Assembly (NCBI GenBank): GCA_024680055.1
Contig: JAILCP010000101.1
Span: forward strand, 1-41,037
DNA from: Lachnospiraceae bacterium
GTDB lineage: Bacteria; Bacillota; Clostridia; Lachnospirales; Lachnospiraceae
Reading direction: 5' to 3'
DNA: 41,037 nucleotides
The translations under genes and the position numbers were made by a program. Below the pieces are notes generated by a model. It did no database searches. It had not been told where the DNA came from and saw only the letters and a list, made by a program, of their open reading frames with translations. How positions within the stretch are numbered: the first letter of the stretch is position 1; each line of letters starts with the position of its first letter. Shown piece by piece: positions 1-8,523 of this stretch.

Positions 1-701
1 GTTAAATCGTAATCCACAAGGGTGCTGTCATTATAAAAGTAAGCAACTTCCTTTAATCTTCTTGTGGTGAGTCCTTTTAAGACCACACCGCCGGATCTAT
101 TATATGCAGCAATGGCATGTATAATCTGGTCCTGATAATAATTGGATAATCCGTTAACAAAGAAAGCTCGAATGGAACTTCCCTCAAAATTGGCGGTGCC
201 CACATTATAGGTAAAAGAAACCAAGGCATCGAATTGTCTTTGGGTAACCTCTTCCGGTGCTACTGCCACCATGTTATTAACTGCAATCTCTGCTGTTTTC
301 AAATCTTCTTTTAGCAACTCCACCGCTTCTTCTTCGGTAATTACCATATCTTCTTCCACATCTGCTCCGTAATGTCCGTAACCAATGGTGTAATAAGCCT
401 CTGTGGAAACTGCCTTATATGCCTCAAGTCGCAGACCTTCAAACTGCTTGATCATGGTGACGCCCTCATCTGAGGTTACCATGTTCGCAGTTGCTTTTCT
501 GGTTGTCCCACGGAAGCTTTTTTGATTATAAATCACATCTTCCGGGTGATCCTCGCCGTCGATGCATTTTCCGCTTCCGTCAGTAGCCATATTGTAGGTG
601 GCACTTTTTGCCAGGGAAACACTTTCCTGAGATCCCACACATTCTATCATCATAACGCACGCCAATATAAGACTTACGATTTTTCTTGCACTGTTCTTCA
701 T
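1..701 (-). CDS. Secreted GH24 (T4-type) lysozyme-like protein, 3' end outside window
   Basis: My own translation gives 233 codons with no stop, running off the left edge. Residues 1-31 look like a signal peptide (basic start, hydrophobic stretch LILACVMMIECV), so the protein is probably exported. Residues 84-110 match the glycoside hydrolase 24 signature: IKQFEGLRLEAY followed by YYTIGYGH, with catalytic Glu at E88 and the conserved Thr at T105. The position usually held by Asp or Cys after AYx is Ala (A97) and the loop to the Thr is two residues longer, so activity is not assured. The family cleaves peptidoglycan. The start has GGAG about seven bases upstream, and the gene sits 16 bases after the nnr stop, so it is the last gene of that operon. 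A bacterial cell-wall enzyme is more likely than a prophage remnant, since no phage genes flank it. Confidence 0.75.
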   Translation of the reverse strand, partial: MKNSARKIVSLILACVMMIECVGSQESVSLAKSATYNMATDGSGKCIDGEDHPEDVIYNQKSFRGTTRKATANMVTSDEGVTMIKQFEGLRLEAYKAVSTEAYYTIGYGHYGADVEEDMVITEEEAVELLKEDLKTAEIAVNNMVAVAPEEVTQRQFDALVSFTYNVGTANFEGSSIRAFFVNGLSNYYQDQIIHAIAAYNRSGGVVLKGLTTRRLKEVAYFYNDSTLVDYDL

Positions 702-717
702 GCCATACTCCTAAACT

Positions 718-2253
718 CTATAAAATATACTGCAGCTGGGTAAGAATATCCGATGCCAGCATGGCATGAGCACTTTTCTCTTCCACGTATCTGTCTGCTG
801 CCATTCCGTGAAGGCACACACCCACGCAAGCTGCGTCCATTGGTTCTAAGCCCTGTGCTGCCAGCCCGGCTATTATTCCGCTCAATACATCGCCGGATCC
901 ACCGGTGGAAAGAGCCGAGTTGCCTGTCATGTTAATATACAAATCATCCTGATCGGACACCAGAGTTCTTGCATCTTTTAACACCAAAACATTTCCCTTG
1001 CTGAAATTTAAGGCAGCCTCCTGCATATGACTGGAAATCCATTCTACCTCAGCCCCACACAAACGGCTCATTTCCGCAAGGTGTGGAGTTAAAATAATGT
1101 TCTCCGACAGTTGTAACTTTCGGTCTCCCTCACCGTTTATTTCAAAATATTCTTCCTTTTTGGATAAAAGGTTTAATCCATCTGCATCTATTATAACCGG
1201 CACATACTCTTTTGTCTTGTGCCACTGTAAAACCAGATCCAGCAACTGATTGGCCGTATTATCCAAGGAAAGTCCGGGACCAATCACCACGGAGGTGGCT
1301 GTATTTAAAATTCCTTTTATTTCTTCTATCTTGTTTTCACTAAGACTATCTTCTTCATATGTTGTAATTAAAGCCTCCGGCAATTTTCCGGATAACGCAG
1401 TTCTGTTTACCGCTGCCGTAATAATATGCACCAGTCCGCTACCTACCCGATATGCTCCTTCTGCTGCAAAATAGCAGGCACCACACATTGTCCTTGATCC
1501 GCCGATGACCACGGTCTTGCCAAAGGTGCCCTTGTGGGTTCTTCCACTTCTTTTTGGCAGCATGTCCTTAATTTGATCTTTGGCATAGGTATAGGCCATT
1601 GGAGCCACCATATTCACCGCCTTCTTTGGAAAACCAATATCAATGGCTTCCACCTTTCCGGCATATTCGGTTCCCGGATACAGCACCAGACCACATTTTA
1701 AGAGTCCAAAGGTTACGGTAATATCTGCTCGCACCGCAATTCCCATAACTTCTCCGGTAGTGGCATTGATTCCTGACGGTATATCTGCACTGACGACCTT
1801 TGCCCCACTGGCATTGATTTCTGCTATCCATGTCTTGTATTTTCCGGTGATTTCTCTTGACAATCCCACGCCAAAAATACAATCCACAATAATATCGTAC
1901 TGGAACAAATCCACATCTTTTTCTTCCACGATTGGAATGTCGGAATTCTTGGCTATGCGACACTGAATCTCCATTTCTGAAGTGAACTTTTCTTTCTCTC
2001 CGATAATTAAAATCTTTGCCTGAATCCCTTTTTCCCAAAGATTTCTGGCACAGGCAACCCCGTCTGCACCATTATTTCCACTTCCGCATACCACCAGTAC
2101 CTTTGTAAATTCATCACAACTTTTTCGAATAGTCCAGGTAAGTGCCGATGCTGCATTTTCCATTAGAACAAGGGACGGAATCCCTATTTTTTCTATTGCC
2201 ACCTGGTCTATGGCCTTTGCCTCTGCTCCTGTTGCAATTCTTATCTTTTTCAT
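718..2253 (-). CDS. nnr: Bifunctional NAD(P)HX epimerase / ADP-dependent dehydratase
   Basis: This cytoplasmic repair enzyme restores NADH and NADPH from their hydrated, damaged forms (NADHX, NADPHX). The N-terminal half is a YjeF_N epimerase domain with the GSGNNGADG loop at residues 57-65. The C-terminal half is a YjeF_C ribokinase-fold dehydratase, with TPHLAEMSRL and the GGSGDVLSG nucleotide/anion loop near residues 451-459. The length, about 511 residues, is normal for the fused form. ATG 2253 is nine bases from an AGGAGG; the preceding GTG at 2256 is in frame and six bases away, so either could start translation. It lies 23 bases after the CARF-nuclease gene and 16 bases before the lysozyme gene, all on the same strand, apparently in one transcript. 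Confidence 0.95.
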   Translation of the reverse strand: MKKIRIATGAEAKAIDQVAIEKIGIPSLVLMENAASALTWTIRKSCDEFTKVLVVCGSGNNGADGVACARNLWEKGIQAKILIIGEKEKFTSEMEIQCRIAKNSDIPIVEEKDVDLFQYDIIVDCIFGVGLSREITGKYKTWIAEINASGAKVVSADIPSGINATTGEVMGIAVRADITVTFGLLKCGLVLYPGTEYAGKVEAIDIGFPKKAVNMVAPMAYTYAKDQIKDMLPKRSGRTHKGTFGKTVVIGGSRTMCGACYFAAEGAYRVGSGLVHIITAAVNRTALSGKLPEALITTYEEDSLSENKIEEIKGILNTATSVVIGPGLSLDNTANQLLDLVLQWHKTKEYVPVIIDADGLNLLSKKEEYFEINGEGDRKLQLSENIILTPHLAEMSRLCGAEVEWISSHMQEAALNFSKGNVLVLKDARTLVSDQDDLYINMTGNSALSTGGSGDVLSGIIAGLAAQGLEPMDAACVGVCLHGMAADRYVEEKSAHAMLASDILTQLQYIL

Positions 2254-2276
2254 CACGGTACACCTCCTGTTTTATT

Positions 2277-3473
2277 TTAATTGGTGGTTTCTATTTTTTC
2301 CTCTACCTTCATAATAACCTTCAGTCGTTCCAAAATATTATCGTTTTCAAAATCCTCAATATCTATTACCGCAATCTGCAACTGGGCTGCCCGATGTCGT
2401 GCCACCGCATTGCAATGTTCTGTGGTTGCAATCACTGCCTTGGCGCCCTTGCCTCCAAAACGGTCTGCCAAAATAGCCAACTCATTTAATGCCCTGGTTT
2501 TTACGTCACAGGCCTTGCAGCTAATAAAAAGAGGCACTACTCCTCTGGTGGCTACCACATCGATTTCATTGCTGACCCCGGCCTGTTTTACCGCTACATC
2601 CCAGTCCACCACTGCGGAACTTACCACATCCTCAAAAATATTGGCTTTCTCGCACATGGCATACATATACAATTCCAAAACCGATCCTACATCCCGAAGC
2701 CAGCTTCGGATTTGATGGTCCTTAAAGGTAAAAGACACATTTTCCTCCTCCACTGCTACATTGGTTAAATATCCAATCTCTTCCAAATCCCTGAAAAGTT
2801 CCAAATTGGCGCGAACTTCGCTTCCGGTTTCACTTTTCTGGATACAACTGCCCTTTACATTTAAGGCCACTTTTTCCCCTTTTCCTCCCTGGGAAATTCG
2901 CTGGAAAAAGGTAATATCCGACGCCCAGGTCTTTTTATGTTTTAAGAATATCCTGAAAAAATCCTCAAATGTATCCATATAACTATGAAGTTTCTTGTTA
3001 TCCACACGACCTTTTCTCAATTCCCCTCCGGCCATGCGAAAAAAATCTTCTACCTTATATTTCAAGGTACAAGGCATTCCTTCTGCAAATTCTGCATTAT
3101 TAATATCATAAAACTTATTTTTCCTTCTGGAATAGGTCAACGTCGGTACCCCGGTTTCATTACAAAACATACCTGCAGCAATCAATGCCGCATCGGTACC
3201 ACCGGTAACATCCAATACACAGTCCGGATTTTCCTGCTCAATCTTTAATAACTGATTATAGATCTTATTGGTTTTGTAAAAACTGCTTTCTATAAAATCA
3301 ATTTGTCCATCAAAGCCACGATAGTCAAAAAAGTCTCTCATCACTTTTAATTTGTTTTTATTCTGGGCCACCTCTGTGGGACACAGATAAATGATTTTGG
3401 ACGGATGAAAGGTTTCCGGCCCAATCACATTCTCAATGGCTCTGTCGTCGTACAATTCGATCAATGTTTCCAT
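2277..3473 (-). CDS. DUF1887/Card1-like protein: CARF domain plus PD-(D/E)xK nuclease
   Basis: The N-terminal portion has a CARF-like Rossmann pattern: strand LIELYDD, then LCPTEV, and the ligand-loop motif DVTGGTDAALIAAG at residues 88-101. The C-terminal portion carries a restriction-endonuclease-like core: NEIDVV (E303, D305) followed by LFISCKAC with K320, the typical E-x-D...x-C-K arrangement. Known relatives (Card1/Can2, Vibrio VC1899) are cyclic-oligoadenylate-activated nucleases or stand-alone DUF1887 proteins. No CRISPR array or cas gene is in this window, so the activating signal is unknown. The gene has its own strong promoter and is first in the unit with nnr and the lysozyme. Family assignment is fairly firm from motif order; ligand and target are not known. 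Confidence 0.8.
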   Translation of the reverse strand: METLIELYDDRAIENVIGPETFHPSKIIYLCPTEVAQNKNKLKVMRDFFDYRGFDGQIDFIESSFYKTNKIYNQLLKIEQENPDCVLDVTGGTDAALIAAGMFCNETGVPTLTYSRRKNKFYDINNAEFAEGMPCTLKYKVEDFFRMAGGELRKGRVDNKKLHSYMDTFEDFFRIFLKHKKTWASDITFFQRISQGGKGEKVALNVKGSCIQKSETGSEVRANLELFRDLEEIGYLTNVAVEEENVSFTFKDHQIRSWLRDVGSVLELYMYAMCEKANIFEDVVSSAVVDWDVAVKQAGVSNEIDVVATRGVVPLFISCKACDVKTRALNELAILADRFGGKGAKAVIATTEHCNAVARHRAAQLQIAVIDIEDFENDNILERLKVIMKVEEKIETTN

Positions 3474-3514
3474 GTCATATATCCTCTAATCTCGACTTAT
3501 AGAATCTCATTTTC

Positions 3515-3544
3515 ATTATAGACCTTTCCGGCTGTATATATCAA
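3515..3544 (-). promoter_or_regulatory. Sigma-A-type promoter of the CARF nuclease-nnr-lysozyme operon
   Basis: On the minus strand TTGATA is followed by 18 bases and TATAAT, about 40 bases upstream of the ATG at 3473. Confidence 0.7.
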
Positions 3545-3554
3545 TTTTAATTTT

Positions 3555-3591
3555 AAAAAAAGCTGTTGCACTAACTTCTTAGTGCAACAGC
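3555..3591 (-). terminator. Intrinsic terminator after eno
   Basis: A perfect 13-bp stem (GCTGTTGCACTAA, loop CTTC) is followed on the minus strand by a run of seven T. It lies 28 bases past the enolase stop and just upstream of the next promoter. Confidence 0.9.
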
Positions 3592-3618
3592 CCTATTCTT
3601 ATATGGTTCTGTTTTCTA

Positions 3619-4935
<1,317 letters not shown>

Positions 4936-5010
4936 TTATTTTATATATCTTCCCACCCTATTCCCCATTGGGTCACAGAGTAGATATTTCTAGCAACTAA
5001 CGTCACTGTT

Positions 5011-5039
5011 AGCATACCTTATGGTTTTGAGACTGTCAA
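5011..5039 (-). promoter_or_regulatory. Sigma-A promoter of eno
   Basis: Minus strand TTGACA, 17-base spacer, TATGCT. The -35 box overlaps the last codons and stop of the upstream EamA gene. No clear terminator separates the two genes, so some readthrough into eno is possible. Confidence 0.75.
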
Positions 5040-6019
5040 GAATGAAACGATGTCCCGTCCTCAATCGGTATATTTTCCACCTTATTTACAATAAAAATAC
5101 CCATGCAAACCAGAACCAGTGCCACAATAGAACCCACTCCCAGGGAATCTTTTTCATCTAAAAGCAGTGCGGAAAGCACCACCCCAAAGATTGGATTGGT
5201 AAACCCAAAAATGGCCACTCGGGAAATGGGATTATGTTTTAGCAAAATTCCCCACAAAGAGTATGCCACTGCCGAAACCATGGCCAGGTATAAAATCATG
5301 GAGATGGCCGGAATGTTGGCACTTCCGTTTTTTTGCAGAAAAGAAACGTGACCTCCAAATGCTCCTCCCACCAGAAAAAGAAACAAACCGCCCAGTAAAA
5401 ACTGGTATCCGCTAAGCATCACCGGGTCCTCCTCTTTTCCGAATTTCTTTATAAAACCGGAGGATAACGCATAGGACATGGCAGAAATAAAGATAAAGCC
5501 CTCTCCTGCAAAGTGGAGACTGGTGTCCATACTGCCCCCGGTAAGGTTCACCAGCACCACGCCCATAAAACCAATGGCGCAACCCACCACTTTTTTCATG
5601 GTAAGTTTTTCCTGGTGAAAAACAAAAGCTGAAATTAAAAGTGATCCAAACACATTGAAGGATGTGATAATGGAAGATTTTACCCCGGTGGTTCTTGCAA
5701 GGCCCACGTAAAAAAACAAATACTGCACTATGGTTTGAAAAATGGCCAGAATAATAATTTTGTAAATGGCCTTTTTATTTGGAAGCAGGTTTTTTTTCTG
5801 GGCGCAGCTTCCAATTATAATTACTAAAATACCTGCCAAGGTAAAACGGATTCCCGCATACAAAATCTGGGTGGCAGTATCAGAATTTTGCACACCGGTC
5901 CACTCATATCCAAGCTTGATGCCCGGAAAGGCGGTTCCCCACAGGGCGCAGCAAAGCAGGGCGCACAACGTTACCACCACCGGGTTTTCCATAATATTTT
6001 TACTTTTTGTCTGATCCAT
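5036..6019 (-). CDS. EamA/DMT-superfamily transporter
   Basis: This 327-residue inner-membrane protein has about ten hydrophobic segments arranged as two EamA repeats. The first runs roughly from residue 13 (VVTLCALLCCALWGTAFPGIKLG) to about 160, the second from about 165 (FAGEGFIFISAMSYALSSGFIKKFG) to 312. The family exports metabolites, amino acids or drugs; the substrate cannot be read from sequence. It starts 16 bases after the UvrA-like gene on the same strand with GAAAGGA before the ATG, so the two are probably co-transcribed, which hints at export of a compound linked to the UvrA-like ATPase. That link is inference. Confidence 0.9.
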   Translation of the reverse strand: MDQTKSKNIMENPVVVTLCALLCCALWGTAFPGIKLGYEWTGVQNSDTATQILYAGIRFTLAGILVIIIGSCAQKKNLLPNKKAIYKIIILAIFQTIVQYLFFYVGLARTTGVKSSIITSFNVFGSLLISAFVFHQEKLTMKKVVGCAIGFMGVVLVNLTGGSMDTSLHFAGEGFIFISAMSYALSSGFIKKFGKEEDPVMLSGYQFLLGGLFLFLVGGAFGGHVSFLQKNGSANIPAISMILYLAMVSAVAYSLWGILLKHNPISRVAIFGFTNPIFGVVLSALLLDEKDSLGVGSIVALVLVCMGIFIVNKVENIPIEDGTSFHS

Positions 6020-6034
6020 ATAATTCCTTTCTTT

Positions 6035-8278
6035 TTAACCTTTTAAGTACGGCGCTGTTACAGAATCCTTGCACGCAAAAATTTCTTCCGGAATACCTGC
6101 ATACAATAGTTTTCCACCTTCGTTACCGCCTCCCGGTCCGATTTCCACAACATAATCCGCATTTTTCAACACTTCAAGATTATGTTCTATTAAATACATG
6201 CTATTTCCTGCATCCACCATTTCATGAAACAGATTCAGAATGTTTTTGATGTCACAAAGGTGAAGACCGTCCGTTGGCTCATCCAAAACAAAAACTTCAC
6301 CCTCTGTTCGCAAATAAGATGCCAGCTTCATTCGCTGCAGTTCACCTCCGGATAAGGTGCTTAGTGCCTGGTTTAAATGGAGATAAGAAAGTCCTACCCG
6401 CATTAATGGCTGCAGCTTTTTGGCCACCGCTGTACCCTCAAACCATTGTATTGCTTTTTCCACACTTAAATCCATCACCTGAGCGATGTTCATGCCGTCC
6501 ACCTCATAAGCCAAAACATCAGAGGAATAACGAAGTCCGTTGCACGCCTCGCAAGTGGTTTCAATATTATCCATAAACGCCATCTCGGAGACAATAATGC
6601 CTTTTCCGCCGCACACCGGACACTTTCCTTTTCCGTTAAAAGAAAACATGGCCGGTTTTTGTCCACATCTTTTGGCAAAAATCTTTCGAATCTCATCTGC
6701 TGCACCGATGTAGGTTGCAGGCGTGGAGCGAAGTGAGATACCAATATTGTTTTGGCTGATGTAAATGGCGTCCGGTACCATTTTACAAAAACTGTCCATT
6801 AAGGAACTTTTTCCGGAGCCGGCTACTCCGGCAATTACGGTTAGTACCCCTTTTGGCAGGTCTACGTCTACGTTTTTCAGGTTATGATAATTAACATCTC
6901 GCAATTCATACCATCCGGTAGGCTTTCGTACGGTATTCTTTATGGTGGTATGTTCTGCAAGCTTTAACAGATTTCCTGTTTTGGTACCACTGTCCAGCAA
7001 CTCTTTATAAGTACCTTCAAATAACACCTGTCCACCTTCATTACCTGCTTCCGGTCCCATATCCACAATATGATCCGCCTCTTTGATCATTTCTTTATGA
7101 TGCTCCACTAAGACCACAGTATTTCCGGCATCTCGCAACTTTTTTACCGCAGAGAGCATTCGGTGGATATCATGGCTGTGAAGTCCCACACTTGGCTCGT
7201 CCAAAATATACAACATGTCAGACAGTGAAGAATTGAGATATTTCGCGATTTTACAGCGCTGAGCCTCTCCTCCGGATAGGGTGGACAGACCACGGTCAAG
7301 GGAAATATAGTCAAGTCCAATGTCAATCAGCGCCTGTATTCTTGTACCCAAAGTTTTTTTAATGTCCACTGCCAGCGGATTTTCAATGTTGGAAAGCCAC
7401 TGTTTTAAATCCAGCAGGGGTAGAGCTGCTGCCTGCGCGATATTTATTCCCTGTATTTTACAGGAGCGGACCCGTTCATTTAATCTGGTTCCCCCACAAT
7501 CAGGACAGATTCCCCGATTGGTCATGGGATCCAATATTTCCCTGTGAAGTTTTCCTTCATCGGATTTTAATACGCTTCGATACATGCGATGAACAAGACC
7601 TTCGTATTTGGCAGACTTTGGCCAACCCTCCGGAGGATTTTTCAGCTTGATCTGCGGAGAGTTTAAAAACAGCTCCAATTCTTCTTCTGTATAATCTTTT
7701 ATCTTCTTATTTAAATCAAACAATCCGCTGTTGGCGTATCTTATCCAACGCCATTGTCCGGGTTCAAAAGCCACGTAATTAATCACTCCCGGATCGTTTA
7801 AGCATTTATCAAAATCCACTAACTTATGTACATCCAGCTCGTTGATTTCCCCAAGTCCGTCACAACGTGGGCAGCTGCCGCTTGGATGGTTAAAAGAAAA
7901 AGCATCCGAATATCCTACAAAAGGCTCTCCGCATCTGGAAAACAAAAGCCTTAATAAGGTATAGGTATCTGTATAAGTTCCAACGGTGGAACGTTGATTC
8001 TGTGATGGTTTCTTCTGGTCAATCACAATGGCCACCGGTAAGTTCTCAATATGTCCCACGTGGGGCCGTCCGTATTTTGGCAAATAATTTTGCACAAATC
8101 CAGGGAAGGTTTCATTTAACTCCCTTCTTGACTGGGCCGCAATGGTATCAAGCACCAGGGAAGATTTTCCGGAACCTGATACTCCGGTAAAAACCGTTAG
8201 TTTATGTTTTGGTACCTCTATGGTAATGTGCTTTAAGTTATTTTCGTAAGCATCCACAACTTTAATATTCTCTGACAC
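6035..8278 (-). CDS. Short UvrA-like ABC ATPase (UvrA paralogue)
   Basis: The protein has two ABC modules of the UvrA type. Walker A GVSGSGKSS is near residue 33 and GVAGSGKSS lies in the second half; signatures LSGGEAQRCKIAKYL and LSGGELQRMKLASYL are each followed by a Walker B (ILDEPSVGLH, VLDEPTDGLH). Zinc-type Cys pairs are present (CPRC, CPDC; CPVC with CEAC). At 747 residues it is about 200 shorter than housekeeping UvrA (around 940), because the inserted region between the first Walker A and the first Cys pair is reduced. Such short paralogues (UvrA2/DrrC-like) are often tied to tolerance of DNA-binding drugs. The start is GTG 8278 with AAGGAG eight bases upstream; an ATG at 8282 is out of frame. 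The EamA transporter gene follows. Confidence 0.88.
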   Translation of the reverse strand: MSENIKVVDAYENNLKHITIEVPKHKLTVFTGVSGSGKSSLVLDTIAAQSRRELNETFPGFVQNYLPKYGRPHVGHIENLPVAIVIDQKKPSQNQRSTVGTYTDTYTLLRLLFSRCGEPFVGYSDAFSFNHPSGSCPRCDGLGEINELDVHKLVDFDKCLNDPGVINYVAFEPGQWRWIRYANSGLFDLNKKIKDYTEEELELFLNSPQIKLKNPPEGWPKSAKYEGLVHRMYRSVLKSDEGKLHREILDPMTNRGICPDCGGTRLNERVRSCKIQGINIAQAAALPLLDLKQWLSNIENPLAVDIKKTLGTRIQALIDIGLDYISLDRGLSTLSGGEAQRCKIAKYLNSSLSDMLYILDEPSVGLHSHDIHRMLSAVKKLRDAGNTVVLVEHHKEMIKEADHIVDMGPEAGNEGGQVLFEGTYKELLDSGTKTGNLLKLAEHTTIKNTVRKPTGWYELRDVNYHNLKNVDVDLPKGVLTVIAGVAGSGKSSLMDSFCKMVPDAIYISQNNIGISLRSTPATYIGAADEIRKIFAKRCGQKPAMFSFNGKGKCPVCGGKGIIVSEMAFMDNIETTCEACNGLRYSSDVLAYEVDGMNIAQVMDLSVEKAIQWFEGTAVAKKLQPLMRVGLSYLHLNQALSTLSGGELQRMKLASYLRTEGEVFVLDEPTDGLHLCDIKNILNLFHEMVDAGNSMYLIEHNLEVLKNADYVVEIGPGGGNEGGKLLYAGIPEEIFACKDSVTAPYLKG

Positions 8279-8316
8279 GCATTTTCTCCTTTATCCTCAT
8301 TTTTCTCATTATAGCA

Positions 8317-8353
8317 TAAAAAAACCTAAGGGTAACTCAGACCCTTAGGTTTT
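8317..8353 (-). terminator. Intrinsic terminator of the feo operon
   Basis: A 13-bp stem (AAAACCTAAGGGT with its complement, loop AACTCAG) is followed on the minus strand by T-rich sequence. It lies 18 bases past the stop of the small Cys-rich gene. Confidence 0.9.
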
Positions 8354-8370
8354 CCGTTCTTTATGAAGTT

Positions 8371-8511
8371 TTATTTGTGACATCCGCCATGGCAGCTTCC
8401 ACAATCACCGCCACAACCAATATGCTCACCTCGTTTACGCGCTTTTATCATGTAGCGAACAATGGCCGCTACCATCGCTACGAGTATAAGTACTACAAAA
8501 GCTGTACCCAT
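8371..8511 (-). CDS. Small FeoB-associated Cys-rich membrane protein
   Basis: Direct translation gives 46 residues. Residues 4-22 form one membrane segment (AFVVLILVAMVAAIVRYMI), followed by the basic KARKRG and a Cys/His/Gly tail with C33, C37, C40 and C44 plus H30, H41 and H45. This layout is the FeoB-associated Cys-rich family found after feoB in many Firmicutes. A role in handling Fe(II) at the transporter mouth, comparable to FeoC, is suspected but not shown. It starts 12 bases after the feoB stop and is followed by the operon terminator. The N-terminal segment plus cytoplasmic Cys tail can be seen; the function is inference from family and context. Confidence 0.85.
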   Translation of the reverse strand: MGTAFVVLILVAMVAAIVRYMIKARKRGEHIGCGGDCGSCHGGCHK

Positions 8512-8523
8512 AATTCATTACCT

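Noticed and set aside
1-701. Prophage remnant suggested by the T4-type lysozyme
   Set aside because: It has a signal peptide, sits in an operon of chromosomal genes, and no holin, integrase or structural phage genes are near.
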